From positions 1 through 12,552 of the forward strand of contig JAURXC010000172.1 of NCBI GenBank assembly GCA_030654645.1: a stretch of 12,552 bases of DNA, given 5' to 3'. Position numbers and translations under genes: made by a program. Source of the stretch: Deltaproteobacteria bacterium (lineage in GTDB: Bacteria > Desulfobacterota > Desulfuromonadia > Geobacterales > Pseudopelobacteraceae). The notes beneath the pieces were generated by a model. It made no database searches. It was not told where the DNA came from and saw only the letters and a program-made list of their open reading frames with translations. Positions 6,722 to 12,552 of this stretch are shown here, one piece after another; positions within the stretch are counted from its first letter, which is position 1, and every line of letters begins with the position of its first letter.

Positions 6722-8164
6722 ATGAAATACCAACCAGTCATTGGTCTCGAAGTTCACGTTCAGCTTCTGACCGACACCAAGATCTTCTGCGGCTGCCCGA
6801 CAAAATTCGGCTCCGAGCCGAACTCCCAGACCTGTCCGGTCTGCCTGGGGCTGCCGGGCGCGCTGCCGGTGCTTAACAAGAAAGTGGTCGAGTTTGCCAT
6901 CAAGGCCGGACTCTCCACCAACTGCTCGATCACCCCCCGCAGCATCTTCGCCCGCAAGAACTATTTCTACCCGGACCTGCCCAAGGGGTACCAGATCAGC
7001 CAGTTCGAGGATCCGATCTGCCAGCGCGGCTGGCTGGATATCCAGCTGGAGGGGCAGGCGGTCAAACGGATCGGCATCACCCGTATCCATATGGAAGAGG
7101 ATGCCGGCAAACTGGTGCATGGCGATCTGCCAGGCCTGCATGATGGTTCCGGTGTTGACCTGAACCGGGCCTGTACGCCGCTTTTGGAAGTGGTCTCCGA
7201 GCCGGATCTGCGTTCGTCCGACGAAGCGGTCTCCTATCTGAAGCAGCTCCACCAGATAGTGACCTGGCTCGGCATCTGCGACGGCAACATGGAGGAGGGG
7301 AGCTTCCGCTGCGATGCCAATGTGTCGGTAATGCCGGTTGGCTCCGATACCCTGGGCACACGGGCCGAGGTCAAAAACGTCAATTCCTTCAAATTCGTCA
7401 AGCAGGCCATCGAATACGAAATCCAGCGCCAGATCGACCTGATTGAGGATGGCGGGACGGTTGTGCAGGAAACGCGCCTGTTCGATCCGAACCTGGGCAA
7501 GACCCGCTCGATGCGCAGCAAGGAAGAGGCCCACGATTATCGCTATTTCCCGGATCCGGACCTGGTGCCGCTGGTGATCGACGATGAATGGGTTGAACGT
7601 TCGCGGCGGGAGTTGCCGGAGTTGCCGGAGCAGCGCCGCCAGCGCTTCATCACCGAACTGGGGCTGCCGGAATACGACGCCGAAGTGCTGACCGCCAACC
7701 GCGCGTTGTCGGAATACTTCGAGGCCGGCGTTGCCGCCCACGGCAATGCCAAGGCGGTGGCCAACTGGGTGATGGGCGAGATTACCCGCTCACTCAACGA
7801 CAGCGGAACCGCGATTCAGGATTGTCCTGTCACACCGCTGCTGCTGGCCGAACTGTTGAAACTGATTGACGGAGGAACCATATCCGGCAAGATTGCCAAG
7901 ACCGTTTTTGACGAGATGTGGAAATCCGGCAAGGCTCCGCATGTGATCGTCGAAGAGCAGGGGCTGGTGCAGGTGTCGGACAGCGGGGCGATCGAGGCCA
8001 TAATCGACGGGATCATGGCTGCCAACGCCGGACAGGTTGAAGAGTATCGCGGCGGCAAGGAAAAGGTGTTCGGCTTTTTTGTCGGCCAAGTGATGAAGGC
8101 CAGCAAGGGGAAAGCCAATCCGGCGGTGGTGAATCAACTGTTGCTGGATAAACTAAAAGGGTAG
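6722..8164 (+). CDS. gatB: Asp-tRNA(Asn)/Glu-tRNA(Gln) amidotransferase subunit B
   Basis: This 480-residue protein is GatB, the subunit that binds the mischarged tRNA, activates the side-chain carboxyl with ATP and adds the ammonia delivered from GatA. The N-terminal YQPVIGLEVHVQL (with E10 and H12), the cysteine set C23/C25/C38/C41, RIHMEEDAGK (from residue 121) and GNMEEGSFRCDANVSV (from 188) are hallmark motifs. The C-terminal part is the YqeY-like tRNA-binding tail. The start at 6722 is chosen because the family begins with this M-K-Y-Q-type sequence and GGAG (6708-6711) precedes it. An upstream in-frame ATG at 6620 would overlap gatA and add 34 unrelated residues. Together with gatA and gatC it implies that this organism makes Gln-tRNA and/or Asn-tRNA indirectly. 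Confidence 0.98.
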   Translation: MKYQPVIGLEVHVQLLTDTKIFCGCPTKFGSEPNSQTCPVCLGLPGALPVLNKKVVEFAIKAGLSTNCSITPRSIFARKNYFYPDLPKGYQISQFEDPICQRGWLDIQLEGQAVKRIGITRIHMEEDAGKLVHGDLPGLHDGSGVDLNRACTPLLEVVSEPDLRSSDEAVSYLKQLHQIVTWLGICDGNMEEGSFRCDANVSVMPVGSDTLGTRAEVKNVNSFKFVKQAIEYEIQRQIDLIEDGGTVVQETRLFDPNLGKTRSMRSKEEAHDYRYFPDPDLVPLVIDDEWVERSRRELPELPEQRRQRFITELGLPEYDAEVLTANRALSEYFEAGVAAHGNAKAVANWVMGEITRSLNDSGTAIQDCPVTPLLLAELLKLIDGGTISGKIAKTVFDEMWKSGKAPHVIVEEQGLVQVSDSGAIEAIIDGIMAANAGQVEEYRGGKEKVFGFFVGQVMKASKGKANPAVVNQLLLDKLKG

Positions 8165-8181
8165 CAGCTGGGAGGTTTCAT

Positions 8182-8544
8182 ATGGGCCGGACCGTTATGA
8201 TAGTTGATGATGCCCTTTTCATGCGCAATATCCTGCGCGGGATTGTCCTTGAAAAGGGTTACATTGTTGTGTCAGAGGCGGCCAGCGGCATCGAGGCCAT
8301 GAAGAAGCTGCATAGCCACCATCCGGATATAATCCTGCTGGACATAATTCTGCCCGACTCCAACGGTCTTGACCTGCTGCAGTCGATCACTGCAACTAGT
8401 CCGGAGTCAAAGGTCGTGATCTGTTCGGGTATCGGCCAGGAACAGGTCATTCAAAAAGCGCTCGAACTGGGCGCCAAGGCTTTCATCCAGAAACCGTTTA
8501 CTCCCGAAAAGGTTGTTGAAGTATTGGAAAGTCTGGTGGGCTGA
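8182..8544 (+). CDS. cheY: CheY-like single-domain response regulator
   Basis: This 120-residue protein is a lone receiver domain with no output domain. The acidic pair D9/D10, the phospho-acceptor D54 (ILLDIILPDSNGLDLL), the switch serine S82 (VVICSG) and the conserved K104 (QKPF) are all present, so it should accept phosphate. The aromatic switch position appears to be F101 instead of tyrosine. The ATG at 8182 follows GGGAGG (8170-8175) at good spacing. The gene starts 17 bases after gatB and ends 3 bases before cheA, so it is very likely phosphorylated by that kinase. Its target (a flagellar motor, pilus system or other effector) cannot be told from the sequence. Confidence 0.92.
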   Translation: MGRTVMIVDDALFMRNILRGIVLEKGYIVVSEAASGIEAMKKLHSHHPDIILLDIILPDSNGLDLLQSITATSPESKVVICSGIGQEQVIQKALELGAKAFIQKPFTPEKVVEVLESLVG

Positions 8545-8547
8545 ACC

Positions 8548-10170
8548 ATGGACATGTCCCAGTACAGGGATCTGTTCGTTTCCGAAGCCCGCGACCATCT
8601 CAGCGCTTTCGGCGAGTTGATCGTCCGCCTCGAGGATGTTTCCGGCGATCAGGCCGCGATCAACGAGCTGTTCCGGCATGCCCATTCGCTCAAGGGCATG
8701 GCTGCCACGATGGGGTACGATCCCATCGCCCGCCTTGCCCATATCATGGAAGACCAGCTGAGCCATGTGCGCAACGGCGAAATCCCCCTTGTCCCGTCCC
8801 TGGCCGATCTGTTGCTTGAAGGCGCCGACGCGCTGGCGGGCATGGTTTTACAGGTCGAATCGGATAGTGCGTCAATAGCCGAATCTGTCGGTTTGATCGA
8901 AAGGCTTTCGGCATTCGATCCGGGTACTGAAAAAACTTCGGCGCGGGCAGCTTCCCCGCCGCCTGAGCCGGTTCCTTCAGATCCGTCGGCAGCGGTTTCC
9001 CACCAGTTCAGGCAGTCAGATTCCCTTAAAAGCATCCGCATCAAAACCGAGACCTTGGATCAGCTGGTCAATATTACCGGCGAGCTGATTACCAACCGCC
9101 ATCGCCTGGCCGAATGCGCCCGGCAAAGCGGCCTGTCTACTCTGGATGAACCGATGCAGCAGCTGGCGGCCCTGCTGCGCGATCTGCGCGATGTGGTTTT
9201 CAAGGCGCGCATGGTGCCGTTCGCATTCATCGCCGAACGCTTTCCGCGCCTGGTCCGCGACCTGGCCCGCAAACAGGGCAAGGAAGTCGCCTTTCATATC
9301 GAAGGCAAGAATATCGAGCTTGATCGCGGGGTGTTGGAAGAAATTGCCGAAGCGCTGGTTCATATCCTGAGGAATGCCGTGGATCACGGCATGGATTCCC
9401 CGGATGAGCGCGTGGCGGCCGGTAAGTCGTACAATGGCGAGATCAGCCTGATCGTGGCCCGCGACAAGGATCATGTCGATATTGCCGTTTCGGATGACGG
9501 CCGTGGCATGGACCCGGAACGGCTGAAGGCGAAGGCTTTGGAAAACGGGGTTATCACAGCAGAGCAGGCCGGCGCCATGACGAACCAGGAAGCGTTGATG
9601 CTGATCTGTTCACCCGGGTTCTCTACCGCCGCTACTGTCAGCGATATTTCCGGGCGGGGCGTCGGCATGGATGCGGTGCGGAGCGCGGTACATTCGCTGG
9701 GCGGTGTTTTGAGCATCCATTCGCAAGTCGGGACCGGTAGCCGGATCGTGTTGCGGCTGCCGATTACCGTCTCGATTATCCAGGTGCTGATGGTGCGCTG
9801 CGGCATGTTCGAAGTGGCCTTTCCGGTTAATGTGGTAAACCGCACCATGGAGCTGATGCGCGAGGATATTGTTGATGATGCCGGACAGAAGGCGGTTTTG
9901 CTGGATGGTGTGCCTGTACCGGTGAGGAGCCTGAACCGCCTTCTGGGGCAGCCGATGGTTTCGGGCGGAGCAGCCGGCATCGTTCCGGCGGTGATCTGCG
10001 AGGTCGGCGGCCGTCAGATAGCCTTTATCACGGATCGGCTGTTGGGGCAGCAGGAAATCTTTGTCAGGCCCCTGACAACCCCGCTTTCATTTTTACGCGG
10101 CATAAGCGGCGCCACCGTGACCGGGGACGGACGGGTGATCTTCGTCATTGATGCCGCTTCTCTGGCTTAA
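8548..10170 (+). CDS. cheA: CheA-type chemotaxis histidine kinase lacking a P2 domain
   Basis: This 540-residue kinase autophosphorylates and passes phosphate to a response regulator. Domains in order: P1 Hpt (about 1-122, phospho-accepting H46 in HAHSLKGM); a proline- and serine-rich linker (about 125-157); P3 dimerisation (about 160-220, starting SIRIKTETLDQLVNITGEL); P4 ATPase (about 221-405, with N-box HILRNAVDHG at 272-281, DDGRG at 316-320, F-box SPGFSTA and GRGVGMD at 369-375); and a CheW-like P5 (about 406-540). The P2 regulator-docking domain found in longer CheA proteins is missing. The ATG at 8548 follows GGTGGG (8535-8540), which is inside the end of cheY. A second ATG at 8554 is less well spaced. 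No CheW, receptor, CheR or CheB gene lies nearby, so it may serve a system encoded elsewhere. Confidence 0.95.
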   Translation: MDMSQYRDLFVSEARDHLSAFGELIVRLEDVSGDQAAINELFRHAHSLKGMAATMGYDPIARLAHIMEDQLSHVRNGEIPLVPSLADLLLEGADALAGMVLQVESDSASIAESVGLIERLSAFDPGTEKTSARAASPPPEPVPSDPSAAVSHQFRQSDSLKSIRIKTETLDQLVNITGELITNRHRLAECARQSGLSTLDEPMQQLAALLRDLRDVVFKARMVPFAFIAERFPRLVRDLARKQGKEVAFHIEGKNIELDRGVLEEIAEALVHILRNAVDHGMDSPDERVAAGKSYNGEISLIVARDKDHVDIAVSDDGRGMDPERLKAKALENGVITAEQAGAMTNQEALMLICSPGFSTAATVSDISGRGVGMDAVRSAVHSLGGVLSIHSQVGTGSRIVLRLPITVSIIQVLMVRCGMFEVAFPVNVVNRTMELMREDIVDDAGQKAVLLDGVPVPVRSLNRLLGQPMVSGGAAGIVPAVICEVGGRQIAFITDRLLGQQEIFVRPLTTPLSFLRGISGATVTGDGRVIFVIDAASLA

Positions 10171-10180
10171 GTAGCGTCTT

Positions 10181-10201
10181 TCCCGGATATTTGTGCCGGG
10201 A
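10181..10201 (+). terminator. Weak hairpin after cheA
   Basis: TCCCGG (10181-10186) and CCGGGA (10196-10201) form a 6-bp GC-rich stem with a 9-base loop, starting 10 bases after the cheA stop. No T tract follows, so it is at best a partial or factor-assisted terminator between the signalling pair and the lolA block. Confidence 0.35.
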
Positions 10202-10216
10202 CGGCGATTGAAGTTG

Positions 10217-10245
10217 TTGCGATAGAAGTTGGCTTGTGTCAAAAT
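10217..10245 (+). promoter_or_regulatory. Candidate promoter of the lolA-lolA-yajQ-rimO block
   Basis: TTGCGA (10217-10222) and CAAAAT (10240-10245) are 17 bases apart, each matching four of six consensus sigma-70 positions. They lie in the 141-base gap between cheA and the first lolA-like gene, upstream of a purine-rich ribosome site at 10297-10306. This is a plausible but weak prediction. Confidence 0.35.
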
Positions 10246-10311
10246 TACCATTCTGCGTGAAGACGTAGACCAAGAGTTGTTCAAGGTGCTAAAAACGGAG
10301 AGAGGGACACT

Positions 10312-11193
10312 ATGAAACGTTACATCGTACTCCCGGTGGTTCTGCTGCTCTTAAGCGTCTGTGCTTCGTCGTTTGCCGCCCAGCAGGTAAAGGTTGGCCT
10401 GAATGACGTTATTAACACCGTTGAAAGTTCGTTCAAGGCCGGAAAAAGCGGTGAGGCGCCCATTGCCGATTTCATGGCCGATTTCTTCCAGAGTACGCTT
10501 CTGGTCAAGGACCGGCGAGAAATGCGCGGAGATGGCCAGGTTTCTGTCAAGCTGCCGAACGCCGCTACTCCGCTGATGTACCGTTTCCAGTACTACCGCC
10601 CTTACCAGCAGGAGATTGTCAGTGACGGCAATTCACTCTGGATCTATCACCCGGAAAACCGGGAAGTGATTCTGAGCGACGTCAGCTTCATCTATAATCG
10701 ACCCGGTTTCAACCCCGACCGTGACCAGGCCGTCAATTTCCTGCAGGGGCTTGGCCGCATTTCAAAGGATTTCCAGATCAATTTTGCCGCCGGCATGTAC
10801 GACAGCGCCGGCAATTATGTGCTGGAGCTGACTCCGCGACGCTCGATGCTGAACACCCGCCGCATCCTGCTGGTGGTCAGCCGGGACAGCGCCATCTCGT
10901 TTGTAACCCAGAAAAAACCTCAGAGCACCACTCCGTCCGGCATTCCGTCACGGCCACCGTCCCGTCCCAATTTCGGGCCGGCGGAACAGTTTGGCCCGTT
11001 GCCCCCCATAGGCGGGGCCTCGGACCCGTTTCCGCTGCTTTCGACAACGGTGGAGGACCAGGAAGGCAACCGCACCACGATGGAGTTTACCAACATCAGG
11101 ATCAACAATCGTTTTCAGCAAAGTTCATTTTCATTCCTGATCCCGCCGGGAGTCCAGGTTGTAAAACCCTCTGAACAGAATCAGCCGCGCTGA
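10312..11193 (+). CDS. LolA-like periplasmic outer-membrane lipoprotein carrier with a proline-rich insert
   Basis: This 293-residue secreted protein has an N-terminal signal peptide (KR, then an apolar core, then SSFAA at about 19-23). Its fold pattern is LolA-like: MADFFQST (55-62), MYRFQYYRPYQQEIVSDGNSLWIYHPENREV in outline (89-119) and VEDQEGNRTTMEFTNIRIN in outline (247-265). LolA carries lipoproteins from the inner to the outer membrane. It is longer than usual (mature LolA is about 180 residues) because of an insert at about 202-243 with 12 prolines in 39 residues (203-241), placed where the paralogue next door has a short loop. LSVC in the signal peptide is not a proper lipobox, since V precedes the cysteine. 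The ATG at 10312 follows a GGAGAGAGGG ribosome site (10297-10306). The stop overlaps the next start by one base, which suggests coupled expression. Confidence 0.85.
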   Translation: MKRYIVLPVVLLLLSVCASSFAAQQVKVGLNDVINTVESSFKAGKSGEAPIADFMADFFQSTLLVKDRREMRGDGQVSVKLPNAATPLMYRFQYYRPYQQEIVSDGNSLWIYHPENREVILSDVSFIYNRPGFNPDRDQAVNFLQGLGRISKDFQINFAAGMYDSAGNYVLELTPRRSMLNTRRILLVVSRDSAISFVTQKKPQSTTPSGIPSRPPSRPNFGPAEQFGPLPPIGGASDPFPLLSTTVEDQEGNRTTMEFTNIRINNRFQQSSFSFLIPPGVQVVKPSEQNQPR

Positions 11194-11918
11194 TGAAAGG
11201 TCTCGTAATGCCCATTTTACTGACAGCACTACTGTTTTTCACATTATCCGTATGTCCGGCTTCGGCGGCGTCCACTCCCGCCGTTCTCAAGGATGTGGTT
11301 GCCGCGCTTGAAAAAAGCTATGTCGGGCTGCAGGATGTGCAGGCCGATTTTTCCCAGAAAACAACTATTGCCGGTATCAACCGCGAACAGAAGGGGAACG
11401 GCGAGGTGTTTCTGAAACGCCCGGCTTCCGCTACCGCGATGTTCCGGTTCAACTATGTCAAGCCGAAGCAGCAGATCGTCTCTAACGGCAAACAGGTCTG
11501 GTTTTATACCCCTGAAAACAAACAGGTGCTGGTCAGCAGCGTTGACGCGATGTTCAAGGGGGGCAATTCGATCGCGCTTTCCTACCTGACCGGTCTTGGA
11601 AACGTATCGCGTGACTTCAAGGTTACGCTTGCCAGAGAGCCCAGGGACAAAAATGGCAATTACCAGCTGGAGCTGATCCCCAAAAATCCAAGCCCGGTCC
11701 TGGTGAAACTGCAGCTGGCGGTTTCCGCCGAGGCGGTTGAACGCTACATCGCCGACGGTGCGGTCAAGGACATATTTCCGGTGGTCTCCTCGGTGGTGCA
11801 TGATGCCGGCGGGAACCAGACCCGCATCGATTACAGCCGCGTGCGCGTCAACAGGGGGCTGGACAATGGCAGGTTCAATTTCAAGGTCCCGGAAGGGGTC
11901 GAGGTTATAAAGCCGTAA
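11193..11918 (+). CDS. lolA: LolA outer-membrane lipoprotein carrier protein
   Basis: This 241-residue protein has a signal peptide with likely cleavage after ASA or ASAA (residues 23-26). The mature part shows standard LolA features: VQADFSQKT (49-57), GNGEVFLKRPASATAMFRFNYVKP in outline (68-91), QQIVSNGKQVWFYTPENKQV (93-112) and a closing RVRVNRGLDNGRFNFKVPEGVEV segment. It would shuttle lipoproteins through the periplasm to the outer membrane. Two starts are possible. The ATG at 11193 overlaps the previous stop and gives a lysine in the signal n-region. The ATG at 11208 has AAAGG seven bases upstream but leaves no positive charge before the apolar core, so 11193 is preferred. It looks like the more canonical of the two tandem copies. 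Confidence 0.9.
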   Translation: MKGLVMPILLTALLFFTLSVCPASAASTPAVLKDVVAALEKSYVGLQDVQADFSQKTTIAGINREQKGNGEVFLKRPASATAMFRFNYVKPKQQIVSNGKQVWFYTPENKQVLVSSVDAMFKGGNSIALSYLTGLGNVSRDFKVTLAREPRDKNGNYQLELIPKNPSPVLVKLQLAVSAEAVERYIADGAVKDIFPVVSSVVHDAGGNQTRIDYSRVRVNRGLDNGRFNFKVPEGVEVIKP

Positions 11919-11943
11919 AGAAAATTGTTATGGAGGGTTAAGC

Positions 11944-12429
11944 ATGCCGTCATTCGACATCGTTTCAAAGGTAGACATGCAGGAGGTTGACAATGCCGTC
12001 AACCAGGCCGTCAAGGAAATCGGCCAGCGCTACGACTTCAAGGGTTCCAAGAGCCAGATCACGCCGGAGAAGGATTCGGTCAAGGTACTGGCCGATGACG
12101 ATTACAAGCTGAAAGCGGTCATAGATGTGTTGCAGTCCAAGTTTTTGAAGCGCAACATCTCGATCAAGGCGCTGCAGTACGGCAAGGTCGAACCGGCTTC
12201 GGGTGGCATGGTCCGCCAGCTGATCACGGTCCAGCAGGGTATCTCCAAGGAGAAGGGCAAGGAGATCATCGCAGTCATCAAGGAGTCGAAGCTGAAGGTT
12301 CAGGCCCAGATCCAGGACGACCAGGTGCGGGTGACCGGCAAAAACAGGGATGATCTCCAGGATGCAATCCAGTTGCTGAAGGGGAAGGACCTGGATGTGG
12401 AGATGCAGTTCACCAATTTCAGAGAGTAG
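11944..12429 (+). CDS. yajQ: YajQ-family nucleotide-binding protein
   Basis: This 161-residue cytoplasmic protein belongs to the YajQ (UPF0234) family. A Xanthomonas member is a cyclic di-GMP effector, and other members bind nucleotides or tRNA. The start MPSFDIVSKVDMQEVDNAVN, YDFKGSK (30-36), FLKRNISIKALQYG (67-80) and the end VEMQFTNFRE are diagnostic, and the length is normal. The ATG at 11944 follows GGAGGG (11932-11937), a strong ribosome site. It lies 25 bases after lolA and 15 bases before rimO. Its signal in this organism is unknown, and cyclic di-GMP binding is an extension from one studied member. Confidence 0.95.
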   Translation: MPSFDIVSKVDMQEVDNAVNQAVKEIGQRYDFKGSKSQITPEKDSVKVLADDDYKLKAVIDVLQSKFLKRNISIKALQYGKVEPASGGMVRQLITVQQGISKEKGKEIIAVIKESKLKVQAQIQDDQVRVTGKNRDDLQDAIQLLKGKDLDVEMQFTNFRE

Positions 12430-12444
12430 GAACGAGAGGGAATT

Positions 12445-12552
12445 TTGAGCGAAACCCAAAAACAGAAAGTCAGCATGGTCAGCCTGGGCTGTCCCAAAAA
12501 CCTGGTGGATGCCGAGGTGATGCTGGGCGTGCTGGCGCAGCAGCAGTACGAG
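12445..12552 (+). CDS. rimO: Ribosomal protein S12 methylthiotransferase RimO, N-terminal fragment, 3' partial
   Basis: The last 36 codons encode a start followed by SETQKQKVSMVSLGCPKNLVDAEVML and continue out of the window. SLGCPKNLVD with the next acidic residue is the RimO signature of the radical-SAM methylthiotransferases, in which the cysteine is the first ligand of the N-terminal UPF0004 [4Fe-4S] cluster. MiaB proteins have a GCQMN-type motif instead. RimO adds a methylthio group to an aspartate of ribosomal protein S12. The TTG at 12445 is the likely start, with GAGAGGG at 12434-12440. The only nearby ATG (12475) would start right at the conserved motif and leave too short an N-terminus. 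It follows yajQ by 15 bases. Confidence 0.9.
   Translation, partial: MSETQKQKVSMVSLGCPKNLVDAEVMLGVLAQQQYE

Noticed and set aside
6527..7741. 404-codon open frame on the minus strand opposite gatA end and gatB
   Set aside because: It mirrors the well-supported gatB frame in GC-rich sequence and has no family resemblance or ribosome site.
10228..10250. TTGGC followed by TTGTGTCA, considered as a sigma-54 (-24/-12) promoter before the first lolA-like gene
   Set aside because: No GC-containing -12 element occurs at the required spacing from the GG, so the sigma-54 pattern fails.
10351..10365. LSVC in the signal peptides of both LolA-like proteins, considered as lipoboxes
   Set aside because: The residue before the cysteine is valine, not G, A or S, and normal AxA-type signal peptidase I sites follow.
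11985..12004. 7-bp inverted repeat (GGTTGAC/GTCAACC) near the start of yajQ
   Set aside because: It lies within conserved coding sequence, is short, and shows nothing else to suggest a regulatory role.

Overview
The window looks like chromosome of a Desulfuromonadota bacterium, most likely a Geobacter relative (Geobacterales). This rests on an Fe-S-rich anaerobic molybdoenzyme cluster, a GatCAB amidotransferase operon, and a lolA/yajQ/rimO block with a moderately GC-rich codon style. The assignment is inference from protein character, because no rRNA or other direct marker is present.

Layout. (1) Positions 1-3823, plus strand: the downstream part of an anaerobic respiratory operon. It holds the C-terminal part of a molybdopterin oxidoreductase catalytic subunit that enters from outside the window, a four-cluster [4Fe-4S] electron-transfer subunit, a TorD-type chaperone, and an unusual cytoplasmic-looking multi-cluster ferredoxin with an internal twin-arginine-like motif. 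The two structural subunits most resemble the ArrA/ArrB (arsenate respiratory reductase) branch of the PsrA/PhsA group, but the substrate cannot be read from this fragment. (2) Positions 3824-3861: a hairpin terminator lying between convergent transcription units. (3) Positions 3889-4820, minus strand: rplM-rpsI (ribosomal proteins L13 and S9) with a clear -35 box and a palindromic 5' leader. (4) Positions 4938-8164, plus strand: gatC-gatA-gatB, which forms Gln-tRNA(Gln) and/or Asn-tRNA(Asn) by transamidation. (5) Positions 8182-10170: a CheY-like receiver and a CheA histidine kinase that lacks a P2 domain, tightly linked to each other and 17 bases behind gatB. (6) Positions 10312-12552: two tandem, diverged LolA-like periplasmic lipoprotein carriers, then yajQ, then the start of rimO, all closely spaced and probably one operon.

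How the genes work together. In block 1 the catalytic and Fe-S subunits would form a periplasmic reductase. The TorD-like protein would hold the apo-enzyme for cofactor loading and Tat export. The fourth protein, which combines two dicluster ferredoxin modules with a NapF-like RR motif, may supply Fe-S clusters or electrons during maturation; that role is inference. Blocks 3 and 4 are translation housekeeping. Block 5 is a signalling pair with no visible receptor, CheW, CheR or CheB. Block 6 joins envelope lipoprotein transport with a nucleotide-binding regulator (YajQ) and a ribosome-modifying enzyme (RimO).

No tRNA, rRNA, CRISPR array, insertion sequence or other mobile element was seen. 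No gene-free stretch exceeds 300 bases; the longest is the 207-base divergent region between rplM and gatC. The points most worth a second look are the fused ferredoxin in block 1, the P2-less CheA, the proline-rich insert in the first LolA, and the hairpin between the Fe-S subunit and chaperone genes.
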